Counted from the first letter of the stretch, positions 25,981-34,317 are shown. The stretch: DNA of 64,000 bases from Prevotellaceae bacterium UBA3627 (GCA_002373375.1 DFLE01000051.1:30291-94290); one strand, 5' to 3'. Numbers and translations are program-made. The notes: generated by a model from the sequence alone, not told the origin.

Positions 25981-26262
25981 CGAAGACGGAATAAGGGCGG
26001 AAGGAAGAAAGAATAAGGTTTATTACCAATCAAACCTTAATCCTTAGTCCGTTAATCCTTAATCCAACGAAGACGAAGACGGAATAAGGGCGGAAGGAAG
26101 AAAGAATAAGGTTTATTACCAATCAAACCTTAATCCTTAGTCCGTTAATCCTTAATCCAACGAAAACGAAGGCGGAATAAGGGCGGAAGGAAGAAAGAAT
26201 AAGGTTTATTACCAATCAAACCTTAATCCTTAGTCCGTTAATCCTTAATCCGACGAAAACGA
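25981..26262. repeat. Family B triple tandem repeat, 93 bp period
   Basis: Three almost identical copies of cgaagacggaataagggcgg... through ttaatccttaatccaa, spaced exactly 93 bp (marker word at 25985, 26078 and 26171). Each contains the inverted pair AAGGTTT/AAACCTT around attaccaatc. The same unit with an 87 bp period is triplicated at 38797-39075, in the same orientation relative to transcription. Shortened forms occur in frame inside the NRPS. Confidence 0.9.
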
Positions 26263-26294
26263 AGATTTTTTAATACAAAACTTGCGTAAGCATA

Positions 26295-26555
26295 ATGGAA
26301 GAACTGATAAACGAACTGAAAGAGAGAATAATAGAGGCACTGAACCTGTCGGACCTGTCACAGGATGATTTTGACTGTGATGCTCCGCTTTTCGGTGATG
26401 ATGGTATAGGGCTTGACTCTATTGACGCCCTTGAGATAATAATGCTGCTGGAGAAACACTACGGCATAAGGCTCGCTAATGCTGCTGAGGGTAAGGATAT
26501 CTTCAAGAGCGTACGTACGATAGCTGAGTATGTAGCCAAGAACCGCAAGAAGTAG
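26295..26555 (+). CDS. Acyl carrier protein
   Basis: 86 residues, acidic, with the phosphopantetheine site GLDSIDALEIIM (serine at about residue 41) and the usual helix pattern through LEKHYGI. It should be loaded by a phosphopantetheinyl transferase such as that at 10.5 kb, and would carry the growing chain of the polyene/lipid made by this cluster. The triple repeat just upstream lies within the operon. Confidence 0.92.
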   Translation: MEELINELKERIIEALNLSDLSQDDFDCDAPLFGDDGIGLDSIDALEIIMLLEKHYGIRLANAAEGKDIFKSVRTIAEYVAKNRKK

Positions 26556-26587
26556 TGCGCGGTTTGCAGTGTGAGTTATGAAGGTTG

Positions 26588-28090
26588 ATGACTAAGGAGG
26601 AACAACGATACAGGATGCGGCGGCGCGGCGTGTGTGTCATCATCCCTACGTATAATAACGCAGGGACGGTGGCAGACGTGGTGTTGCGTGCCAAGGCGGA
26701 GTGTGACGATGTTATAGTTGTCAACGACGGAAGTGATGACGGTACTGCCGCGCTGTTGGAGGGCATCGAGGACATTACGGTTGTTACGCTTGCCAGGAAC
26801 AGTGGCAAGGGCGCTGCATTGAGGGCAGGTTTCAGGGAGGCTCTGAGCAAGGGCTTTGCTTATGCCGTGACGCTTGATGCCGACGGACAGCATTATCCTG
26901 AGGACATACCTTTATTGTTGCAGGCTAACATTGAGCATCCAGAGGCTCTGCTGATAGGCGAGAGACGTGACCTGGACAGCATGAGCCGTTCAGGGGGCAG
27001 CAGGTTTGCCAATGCCTTCAGTAACTTCTGGTTCAGGGTGCAGACATGGGTGCCGCTGCGAGATACGCAGACAGGCTACAGACTGTATCCGCTAAGACGG
27101 TTGCATGGCTTGTCGCTGCTGACATCGCGCTATGAGGCAGAGCTGGAACTGTTGGTGTTTGCTGCATGGCACGGAGTGAAACTGCACAGCGTGCCGGTGA
27201 GGGTGTATTATCCTCCACAGGAGGAGCGCGTGTCACATTTCAGACCAGTATATGACTTCTCGCGCATCACGTTGCTTAATACCATCTTGTGCTTCATGGC
27301 ATTGCTCTATGCCTTGCCGTTGGCATTGCTGAGACTGCTGCGCACGGTGGTATATACAGTGTATTCGCTGTTGTTCTTCTTTTGCTGGACTATTTTCTTC
27401 CTGTTGCCGGCATCGGCTGCGGTGGTGCTTGTCACGCATGACAAGGAACGGCGCACATGGAGGTTGCACAGGTTGTTGAACTTCGTGGGGTGCCTGGTGA
27501 TGAAGTGGCACGGCATACCGGGAGTGAGGAGGAGTATGGATAATCCTTATGGGGAGACATACCAGCGTCCGGCGGTGGTGATATGTAATCATCAGTCGCC
27601 GCTCGACCTTATGGCTATGCTCGCACTGTCACCAAGGATAACGCTGCTTACCAATGACTGGGTATGGAACAGTCCTTTCTTCGGTTTTGCCGTGAGACAT
27701 GCCGAGTATTACCCCGTAAGTCAGGGAATAGACAATGTGATGCCGCGGTTACGCTCGCTTGTGGAGCGTGGCTACAGCATAGCGGTGTATCCTGAGGGTA
27801 CACGCTCGCCTGACTGCAAGATTACACGTTTCCGTAAGGGGGCTTTCCGTATAGCAAGGGAACTGAAGCTAGACATCATCCCAGTGATAGAGTATGCGCC
27901 GGGTAAGTGTCTGCCCAAGGGAGGGCATTACCTGAGGCGTGGCGTGTTTCATGTCAGGATAGAACGCCCCATACCGTTTGAAGAGTACTCTAAGATAGGG
28001 GAGGACAAGGACATTGCGGCGTGGTTCAGACATTATTATGAGGAGAAGTATTCGGAGATAGCTGATGAGCAAGACCGTTTATGCAGATAA
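26588..28090 (+). CDS. Fusion: family 2 glycosyltransferase + lysophospholipid acyltransferase-type domain
   Basis: 500 residues from ATG 26588 (a TTG codon three bases earlier is rejected). N-terminal GT2 domain (about 10-225): CVIIPTYNNAGTV, VVNDGSDDGT, GKGAALRAGF, LDADGQH and DTQTGYRLYP. A membrane stretch follows at about 235-290. The C-terminal PlsC-like domain (about 310-490) has CNHQSPLD (H-x4-D) and YPEGTRS. This fusion is a known hallmark of aryl-polyene/flexirubin clusters in Bacteroidetes and Proteobacteria, where it probably attaches the polyene to a membrane lipid. It overlaps the exporter gene by 10 bp. Confidence 0.92.
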   Translation: MTKEEQRYRMRRRGVCVIIPTYNNAGTVADVVLRAKAECDDVIVVNDGSDDGTAALLEGIEDITVVTLARNSGKGAALRAGFREALSKGFAYAVTLDADGQHYPEDIPLLLQANIEHPEALLIGERRDLDSMSRSGGSRFANAFSNFWFRVQTWVPLRDTQTGYRLYPLRRLHGLSLLTSRYEAELELLVFAAWHGVKLHSVPVRVYYPPQEERVSHFRPVYDFSRITLLNTILCFMALLYALPLALLRLLRTVVYTVYSLLFFFCWTIFFLLPASAAVVLVTHDKERRTWRLHRLLNFVGCLVMKWHGIPGVRRSMDNPYGETYQRPAVVICNHQSPLDLMAMLALSPRITLLTNDWVWNSPFFGFAVRHAEYYPVSQGIDNVMPRLRSLVERGYSIAVYPEGTRSPDCKITRFRKGAFRIARELKLDIIPVIEYAPGKCLPKGGHYLRRGVFHVRIERPIPFEEYSKIGEDKDIAAWFRHYYEEKYSEIADEQDRLCR

Positions 28091-30540
28091 TTTTACGTAT
28101 ATATGACAATCTGGCTGCCCACAAGGGACTGAGGCGGTGGGTGCTTGCGAGCATTACGCTGCTTGCGCTGGTCTCGGTGTGTGGGTTGTCATATAAGGAG
28201 GACATAACAGACTTCCTGCCTGCGAGCACCCATGAGCGTGAGATGCTCGAGGTATATAGGAATGTGTCGGGGGCCGACCGTTTTATAGTTGTGTTCTCTG
28301 ATAAAGGCGGCGCTGACAGTATTGCCGGTGCGGTGGCAACATTTGTTGAGACGGTGAAAGGTGAGCCTTGGGCAGGGAAGATGACTGCTGAGGTGGATAT
28401 GGAGAGGGTGGCGGAACTGACGGGCTTTGTATATGATAACATGCCTTACTTCCTTACCAGTGAGGACTATGCGCGCATGGACTCCATATTGTCTGTGCCG
28501 GGAGTGGTGGCAGAACGCTTGGAGGAGGACAGGAATATGCTGTTGCTGCCATCGGGGAGCATGATGGCTGAGAACATAGGACGTGACCCGCTGGGACTGT
28601 TCACTCCGGTAATAAGCCGTCTTGGTGAACTGAGGCAGGGACATGGCTTTGAGATATATGACGGTTATGTGTTTACACCTGACATGAGCAGGGCTATAGT
28701 CACGATACCGTCACCCTACGGCAACGCAGAGACAAAGAGAAACGCACAACTGCAGGAGTGTATAGAAAAGGCTGCAGAGAAGGTTCGAGCCTCTCATAAG
28801 GGAGCAGAGATACATGTGACGGGCGGCCCTGCCATTGCCGTAAGTAATGCCGCACAGATAAAGCAAGACTCAATATTGGCGGTGGCTATATCAGCAGTGC
28901 TCATCTTGTCATTGTTGGCGTGGTCCTTCCGCTCTGTGAAGAGCATACTGCTCATGGCTTTGTCAATAGGTTGGGGATGGCTCTTCGCATTGGGATTGAT
29001 GCATTTTTTGAGTGAGAGTGTGTCAATAATAGTTATAGGCATATCAAGCGTGATAATAGGTATAGCAGTGAACTATCCGCTCCATCTCATGGCGCATCTG
29101 ACGCATGAGCCGTCAGTAAGGCAGACGTTGAAGGATATAAGCAAACCTCTGTTGGTGGGTAACATAACGACGGTGGGAGCGTTTATGGCGCTCATACCGA
29201 TGCAGGCCACGGCGCTCAGCGACCTCGGACTGTTTGCATCCTTGCTGCTTATAGGAACAATAGCGTTTGTGCTGGTATTTATGCCTCACATGGCAGGAAA
29301 AGGACGCCAAGAGGTAAGTAGTGGTGGTGAGTCTAAGACTGGCGACGGTCTGCTGGCTTGCGTGACTACGGTAAGGTTAGAGAGAAAGAAATGGCTTATG
29401 GCTGTAGTGGCGTTGCTGACGGTGGTGTTCGGATGGTTCAGTCTGAAGACAGAGTTTGATACTGACATGTCGCATATAAACTATATGACACCAGAGCAAC
29501 GTGCAGACATGGATTATTTCGCACGCCTTGCGCAACGTGACACTATGCAGGCGCGTGAGATTACTTATGTAGTGTCACGAGGCGTAACGCTGGATGCGGT
29601 CCTTGACTCTGTGCAGGCTACTGGCTTGGACAAGATGGGACACTTCCTGACTTCGGAGAAGGAGCAGGCGCGAAGGTTACGTATGTGGCAGGAGTTTAAG
29701 TCCCGTCATGAGGCAATGCTTATGCAGGAACTGCCGGGACAGGCTGTGAGGTGCGGCTTCTCTGCGGATGCCTTTACATCGTTCACTGATATGATGAGAA
29801 GAGAGTATAAGCCGCAGACGTTCGGATATTTCATGCTGCTGACAAATACCGTATTCTCAGGAAACCTAAAGTGCTTGAAAGGTACGCATACGTTCACTGT
29901 AGTGGAACAGGTCACAGACCGTCAGCCGCTCCACGGTGAGACATTCACCGCAAGGAGCATCAATGGGACGATGGCCGCGGCGCTGTCAAGTAACTTCAAC
30001 TATATCGGCATAGTGTGCTCATTTATTGTATTCCTGTTCCTGTGGATGTCATTCCGCAGTCTCAAGGTGGCAGTGATAGCCTTCGTGCCGATGGCCTTAG
30101 GCTGGGTATGGATACTCGGTATCATGGCTATGCTGGGCATAAAGTTTAACATTGTAAACATAATACTTGCCACCTTCATCTTCGGACAGGGTGACGACTA
30201 TACCATATTTATTACAGAGGGATGTCTGCGTGAGAAGCATGAGGGCACTGACATACTGCCGGCATACAAACGCAGCATACTTCTCTCGGCTGCCATAATG
30301 TTCATAGGCATAGGCACGCTCATCTTTGCCAAGCATCCCGCCCTCTTCTCGCTTGCGGAGGTTACGATAGTTGGCATGGCATGCGTAGTGTTTATGGCGT
30401 GGGTAGTGCCGCCGTTCCTTATAAACAGACCCACCCCAACCCTCAATGGTCTTTACACCCCCTCCGCTTCGCTTCTCCCCCGTTTCGCGGGGGAGCGCAA
30501 CCCTGTGAGGGAGGGAGCCTCCCCCCAAAAAAGCGACTAA
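28081..30540 (+). CDS. MMPL/RND family exporter with a repeat-derived C-terminus
   Basis: 819 residues. Two halves, each with one helix, a periplasmic loop and five more helices: TM1 at about 20-38 followed by TMs from about 265 to 400, then a second set starting near 440 and 640. D in GQGDDYTIF and the GIAVNYPLHL segment resemble the RND proton-relay helices. Family role: export of the finished lipid or polyene. From about residue 780 the sequence (NRPTPTLNGL, TPSASLLPRFAGERNPVREG, ASPQKSD) is translated from a family A repeat that also provides the stop codon, so the native C-terminus has been replaced or extended. Confidence 0.92.
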   Translation: MQIILRIYDNLAAHKGLRRWVLASITLLALVSVCGLSYKEDITDFLPASTHEREMLEVYRNVSGADRFIVVFSDKGGADSIAGAVATFVETVKGEPWAGKMTAEVDMERVAELTGFVYDNMPYFLTSEDYARMDSILSVPGVVAERLEEDRNMLLLPSGSMMAENIGRDPLGLFTPVISRLGELRQGHGFEIYDGYVFTPDMSRAIVTIPSPYGNAETKRNAQLQECIEKAAEKVRASHKGAEIHVTGGPAIAVSNAAQIKQDSILAVAISAVLILSLLAWSFRSVKSILLMALSIGWGWLFALGLMHFLSESVSIIVIGISSVIIGIAVNYPLHLMAHLTHEPSVRQTLKDISKPLLVGNITTVGAFMALIPMQATALSDLGLFASLLLIGTIAFVLVFMPHMAGKGRQEVSSGGESKTGDGLLACVTTVRLERKKWLMAVVALLTVVFGWFSLKTEFDTDMSHINYMTPEQRADMDYFARLAQRDTMQAREITYVVSRGVTLDAVLDSVQATGLDKMGHFLTSEKEQARRLRMWQEFKSRHEAMLMQELPGQAVRCGFSADAFTSFTDMMRREYKPQTFGYFMLLTNTVFSGNLKCLKGTHTFTVVEQVTDRQPLHGETFTARSINGTMAAALSSNFNYIGIVCSFIVFLFLWMSFRSLKVAVIAFVPMALGWVWILGIMAMLGIKFNIVNIILATFIFGQGDDYTIFITEGCLREKHEGTDILPAYKRSILLSAAIMFIGIGTLIFAKHPALFSLAEVTIVGMACVVFMAWVVPPFLINRPTPTLNGLYTPSASLLPRFAGERNPVREGASPQKSD

Positions 30541-30753
30541 ACGACTAAACAAACAGACCCACCCCAACCCTCCCTGTGAGGGAGGGAGCCTCCACCCCAA
30601 AAAGCGACTAAACGCCCAAACAAACAGACCCACCCCAACCCTCCCTGTGAGGGAGGGAGCCTCCCCAAAAAAAGCAACCAAACAACCAAACGACTAAACA
30701 ACCAAACGACTAAACAACTAAACGACTAAACGACCAAACGCCCAAACGAATAA
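30423..30753. repeat. Family A elements in tandem plus short cgactaaa/ccaaac units
   Basis: Three copies of aaacagacccaccccaaccc + CTCCCTgtgAGGGAGGGAGCC start at 30423, 30551 and 30622. The first has 57 extra bases containing the hairpin CTCCCCCGtttcgCGGGGGAG and lies in the exporter reading frame. After the third come about ten 8-10 bp units (aaccaaacgactaaac). The stretch ends at the ATG of the second carrier protein. Confidence 0.9.
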
Positions 30754-30972
30754 ATGATGAAAGAAAGAATAAGACAGATACTTGAAGATAACCTGCCGTT
30801 GGTGGACGTTGACTCAGACTACCTCTTTGCTGAGTTATCATCACTTGACATTACCACCATTATGATGCTTCTCTCAGAGGAGTATGGCGTGGAATTGGGT
30901 GCCGCCGATGTTACCCCCAAGAACTTCATGACCGTTGACAGTATAGTGGAGATGGTCAAGCGGAAACAATAA
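30754..30972 (+). CDS. Carrier protein, DltC/ACP-like, with altered phosphopantetheine motif
   Basis: 72 residues: MMKERIRQILEDNLPLVDVD, then FAELSSLDITTIMMLLSEEY, ending VDSIVEMVKRK. Length, helix pattern and the closing N-F-x-x-V-D-S-I match carrier proteins of the ACP/DltC group. The usual D-S-L at the start of helix II reads S-S-L here; the modifiable serine is still present. It closes the lipid cluster. The short AMP-ligase at 32.8-34.0 kb could load it, by analogy with aryl-polyene clusters (inference). Confidence 0.82.
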   Translation: MMKERIRQILEDNLPLVDVDSDYLFAELSSLDITTIMMLLSEEYGVELGAADVTPKNFMTVDSIVEMVKRKQ

Positions 30973-31159
30973 ACTTATTTATGGTCTCGGCGTTCATGCT
31001 GCGTGCCGAGGCATCAAATATATCCTTATACAGTCCGCCCTGATGGTACACCTCAGCAGGTGTGCCGTGTTGTACCACGTGGCCGTGGTCCAACACATAT
31101 ATTACATCGCTGTCTATTATCTGCCCGATGTTGTGGCTGATGATGATGACGGTGCGGTT
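30956..31159 (-). pseudogene. C-terminal remnant of an ABC transporter ATPase
   Basis: 67 codons without a start: NRTVIIISHNIGQIIDSDVI (H-loop), YVLDHGHVVQHGTPAEVY, HQGGLYKDIFDASARSMN, then a short end. This is unmistakably the tail of an exporter-type ABC ATPase. Walker A, signature and Walker B are missing. Its left end overlaps the carrier protein gene by 17 bp. Its right end runs into the 3' end of the alpha/beta hydrolase gene in another frame, so a deletion has joined the two. It does not match the intact ABC gene at 20.6 kb. Confidence 0.85.
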
Positions 31160-31950
31160 TTTCTCTCCAGTGTTTCTTTAAGCCATTCAAGGAACTCACC
31201 CTTCCATTGGCGGCATTCCTCCGTGCCTTTCGTGTCAGACGCTCCGAAACCATGTCCGCCAGTGTTATATTGTATGTAGCGATGGGGTATGCCGTTTGCC
31301 GTGAGGGCAGAGTCGAGCAACTCCGAGTTCTGGTATTTCACCACAGGGTCATCCTTGCAGTTTACGAGGAATACAGGGGGGCAGTCGGGTGTGACGTGCC
31401 GCTCCAGCGACAGGGAGTCGCGCATAATGCTCCTGCGTTTGCCGTATTCGCCCAGCAGAGCTCTGCGTGAACGCTTGTGTACGTATGGCTTGTGCATGGT
31501 CACCACAGGGTAGATGGAAGCTACGAAGGCAGGCTTGCGCTCAAGCATCTCTGCCGTGAGCATTGCAAGGTGTCCGCCGGCGGAGAATCCCATGATGCCT
31601 ATCTGCGTGGTGTCAATGCCGAGGGAGTCGGCGTGTGAGCGCAGGTAGTCAAACATATCGGCGGCATCGTTGAGGGCGTCGGGATGACGGTGGCCGCGGT
31701 AAATATAGCGTGTGTGCATGATATAGTCAAACACACCCTGTACGCGGTATTTCAGCAGAAATGCGCGTATGCCGTTAGCCTCCAGCCATGACACCACCTG
31801 CCTGCCCTCTGTCTCCATGTCATGCCAGCAGTATGAGCCGCCGGGACAGACGATGACGGCAGGTCTCTGCTCTTGTGCCGTGGCAGTGAAGAGCCTGTTG
31901 CCTGCGGAAAGCAATAATAGCAGGGCTAATATGAAGCAGCGAATGTTCAT
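31117..31950 (-). CDS. Secreted alpha/beta hydrolase (acetylesterase-like), 3' end recombined
   Basis: 277 residues. Signal peptide (MNIRCFILALLLLLSAGNRL), oxyanion-loop VCPGGSYCWH, nucleophile GFSAGGHL, acid DDPVV and catalytic His in GGHGFG: a complete esterase set of the BD-FAE/acetyl-xylan-esterase type. It probably removes acetyl or other ester groups from plant polysaccharides. The last 13 residues (TAPSSSSATTSGR) are read out of frame from the ABC transporter remnant, so the original end was near KETLERK. It is 2 bp from the SGNH-like gene, and the two form an operon. Confidence 0.9.
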   Translation of the reverse strand: MNIRCFILALLLLLSAGNRLFTATAQEQRPAVIVCPGGSYCWHDMETEGRQVVSWLEANGIRAFLLKYRVQGVFDYIMHTRYIYRGHRHPDALNDAADMFDYLRSHADSLGIDTTQIGIMGFSAGGHLAMLTAEMLERKPAFVASIYPVVTMHKPYVHKRSRRALLGEYGKRRSIMRDSLSLERHVTPDCPPVFLVNCKDDPVVKYQNSELLDSALTANGIPHRYIQYNTGGHGFGASDTKGTEECRQWKGEFLEWLKETLERKTAPSSSSATTSGR

Positions 31951-31952
31951 TA

Positions 31953-32738
31953 TTATTTCTTGCCAAGCACCTCAAGCACCTTGTTGGCTATCAACTGTGC
32001 ACCCTCGACGCTGGTGTCAGAGCCGTTAGTGGTGTAGCGTTTCTTTATTCGCTCCTCACTGCTTTTTACAGGCAGTTCTTTGTCAAGGCGTATTACCGTG
32101 ATGCCAAGTCGCTTGCCACACTCGCCTATGATGTCTGCCACCTTGCTGTTACGTGGCTCAGCGGCAATCATCGTCTGCATAGGGGCGAGCAGCACTATGG
32201 TTGCATCGGGGAATGACTCGCGCAGCACCTCACAGTTAAATCTTACGGACTCAGCCAATGATGTAACCAGATGGGCTTTCTTCATCAGCAGGTCTTGCAG
32301 CGGAGTCTTGAAAGCCTTGTCCACCGTCATGTTATACATCTCAGGGCGCTGGCGCTCCAGCCAACCGTCACATGAGCCGGCGGCAATGATGATGAGGCCT
32401 GGCTCTGGCTGGTCACCGTTTTTATAGTTTTCCTTGAAACGGTTTACCTGATTGTATATGACGTTGTCATTGTTAGCTCCGCGCAGTGTAGGCGAGAGGT
32501 TTAGCTTGGTGATGGCGTTGTCGGTCCATGTGGCGCCGTTGCGTGCATAGCTGATGCAAGTAAGAGGAGATGCCTGTTGCTTGAACCAGTAAGTCCAGCC
32601 GCGCTCTACGGTGCAGCTGTCTCCGCCCAGTGCAGTGTTGGAGTCTCCCATTATCACTACGTTGAATGGTGGTGTTACCGCGTGACAGTATATCGCTGTT
32701 GCGCAGACTGCTAAAATGATGGTAAGTAACTTCTTCAT
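31953..32738 (-). CDS. SGNH/GDSL-like secreted protein with substituted catalytic residues
   Basis: 261 residues. Signal peptide (MKKLLTIILAVCATAIYCHA). Block I VVIMGDSNTALG is present (serine of G-D-S), and YARNGAT fits block II. Block III, usually G-x-N-D, reads GSCDGW. Block V, usually D-G-x-H before the last helix, reads NGSDTSVEGA, so both the aspartate and the histidine of the usual triad are changed. Fold and neighbours suggest an esterase relative acting on carbohydrates, but catalysis by the standard mechanism is doubtful. Confidence 0.85.
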   Translation of the reverse strand: MKKLLTIILAVCATAIYCHAVTPPFNVVIMGDSNTALGGDSCTVERGWTYWFKQQASPLTCISYARNGATWTDNAITKLNLSPTLRGANNDNVIYNQVNRFKENYKNGDQPEPGLIIIAAGSCDGWLERQRPEMYNMTVDKAFKTPLQDLLMKKAHLVTSLAESVRFNCEVLRESFPDATIVLLAPMQTMIAAEPRNSKVADIIGECGKRLGITVIRLDKELPVKSSEERIKKRYTTNGSDTSVEGAQLIANKVLEVLGKK

Positions 32739-32787
32739 ATTGTTTTTATTTGTTTAGTGGGTTTTAGTGGTTTTATGGGCGCAGTAA

Positions 32788-32855
32788 TAATTATGAATTG
32801 TGCATTATGAATTATGAATTATGCATTATGAATTATGAATTATGCATTATACATT
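32788..32855. repeat. AT-rich tandem repeat (gcattatgaattatgaatta)
   Basis: About three copies of a 21-24 bp unit directly after the AMP-ligase stop codon. Similar words (ctatgaattatgcactatga) recur at 34285-34314. Confidence 0.75.
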
Positions 32856-34027
32856 TCTCTATATGCTTTCCTGTCCAATTTGCCGTTAGGTGTTTTTTTT
32901 ATTTCCTCTGCAGTATTGTAATACAACGGCACCTTATACCTTTCGAGTGTCTTGCTTATATGTGTAGCTATATCGCGCTTGTTCAACTTATGACCATCGT
33001 TGAGCACGATGATAAGCTCCGGCGCCTCGCCAAGGATGGGGTGCGTATGAGATATGCAGATGCACTCGCGCACGGCAGGGTGTGACAGGGCTGCCTCCTC
33101 CACCTCCTGTGGAGCTACTTTCAGCCCGCCCACGTTGATTATGTCGTCCTTGCGCCCGGTGATGTGGAGCATTCCCTCATCATCTATCCATCCGCCGTCG
33201 GCAGTATATACAGTGCCGTCTCGCATTACCTGAGCCGTCATCTCTGGCTCATCCTTGTATCCGCTCATCAGGGTGTCTCCCTGACAGGCTATGGTTCCTT
33301 CGTCTGTGATATGGAAAGATGAGTGCATGAGCGGTTTGCCCAGACATCCGCTGAGGCATCGCCCGTCGTTGTAGTTGTATGTGCTGATGACTCCCGTCTC
33401 CGTTGAGGCGAAGGTGTTATACAGACGAGTGTTGGGCAGCAGTTCGCATAACCGCAGCATGTCGGGGTGGGGCAGCGGTGCGCCTCCTGCCTCGATGAAG
33501 TCTATGCGGTCTGTCAGCGCAGACAGTCTGTCGGCAGCCTGAGTAAGCAGTATGCGTATGCTTGATGGAACAAGGAATGTGGCAAAGTGGCTGCCGCCCT
33601 CTTCTATGGGCTGCAACAACTGGTTTACGCTCTTCATTCCGTCCTTTATTATATATAAGGTGCCGCCCATCATCAGGGTAGGGAAAATCTTAGACCAGCA
33701 TCCGAGGTGGTCCATCGGACCTGCTATTATCAGTGTGGTGTCGGGGGTGTAGCCGTGTCCGTTGATAAGGTTCTCGCTGTTGGCTATCACTGCCCGCTGA
33801 CTGATGATGACACCTTTCTGCTTCCCTGTGGTACCTGTGGTGTAGAGAGTGAAAGAGCCGTCCCAACTGTCACCCAGCAACGGCATGGGCAACGGCTCGT
33901 GGTTGAGCATCCTGTAGTATAGCGTGGCGTATGTGAGTGTATGCCGCTCTTCGCCTCCTACTATGACGGCAGTGCGCTCTGGCTGTCTGTCAGCGTGTTC
34001 TTTTATGTATTCAAGAAACGTCTTCAA
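32840..34027 (-). CDS. Short AMP-dependent ligase (ANL superfamily)
   Basis: 395 residues; usual ANL enzymes have about 500. Seen: P-loop-like TLYTTGTTGKQKGV, NTFASTETGV (A5), YTADGGWIDDEGMLHITGRK (A7-A8) and the catalytic lysine in KTPNGKLDR (A10). The reduction is N-terminal: only about 65 residues precede the P-loop instead of about 150. Aryl-polyene clusters use an AMP-ligase to load the aryl starter onto a carrier protein, and this gene near two carrier proteins could do so (inference). It is alone on its transcript and reads toward the SGNH gene. Confidence 0.85.
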   Translation of the reverse strand: MKTFLEYIKEHADRQPERTAVIVGGEERHTLTYATLYYRMLNHEPLPMPLLGDSWDGSFTLYTTGTTGKQKGVIISQRAVIANSENLINGHGYTPDTTLIIAGPMDHLGCWSKIFPTLMMGGTLYIIKDGMKSVNQLLQPIEEGGSHFATFLVPSSIRILLTQAADRLSALTDRIDFIEAGGAPLPHPDMLRLCELLPNTRLYNTFASTETGVISTYNYNDGRCLSGCLGKPLMHSSFHITDEGTIACQGDTLMSGYKDEPEMTAQVMRDGTVYTADGGWIDDEGMLHITGRKDDIINVGGLKVAPQEVEEAALSHPAVRECICISHTHPILGEAPELIIVLNDGHKLNKRDIATHISKTLERYKVPLYYNTAEEIKKTPNGKLDRKAYREMYNA

Positions 34028-34317
34028 TATGCTTTTCTTTTGTTTTTCAGATTGTCATCAAAAAAAAGGTTTTTGTGACATATTGTAAAGATTTTAGTTA
34101 AATTCGTAACGCCAATCCTTAACAGGTGTTAAATATCGGGCGGCGTCGTAAAAGCATAGCTTTTAGGGTGTGAAAGCTATCGAATGACGTCGTAAAAGCT
34201 ATGCTTTCACACTGTGAAAGCATAGCTTTCATTTTGTCATTTGCGCACTATGCATTTTAGCTCACATTTTGCACAAAACTGTACACTATGAATTATGCAC
34301 TATGAACAGTGCACTGA
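34028..34317. repeat. Gap with family D repeat (AAAGCATAGCTTT palindromes)
   Basis: 34105-34235 carries aacgccaatccttaac, then four AAAGC(AT)AGCTTT-type palindromes with tgaaagctatcgaatgacg between them. The reverse complement is at 56692-56830, near identical over about 125 bp. I see no clear promoter for the AMP-ligase here. Confidence 0.85.

Noticed and set aside
25728..26033. Minus-strand frame containing MIGNKPYSFFLPPL
   Set aside because: It comes from the family B repeat; a near copy arises at 39018. Useful only for comparing the repeat reading frame with the NRPS inserts.
30097..30681. 194-residue minus-strand frame
   Set aside because: It is the reverse of the exporter gene and family A repeats; it has repeat-derived sequence only and no promoter.
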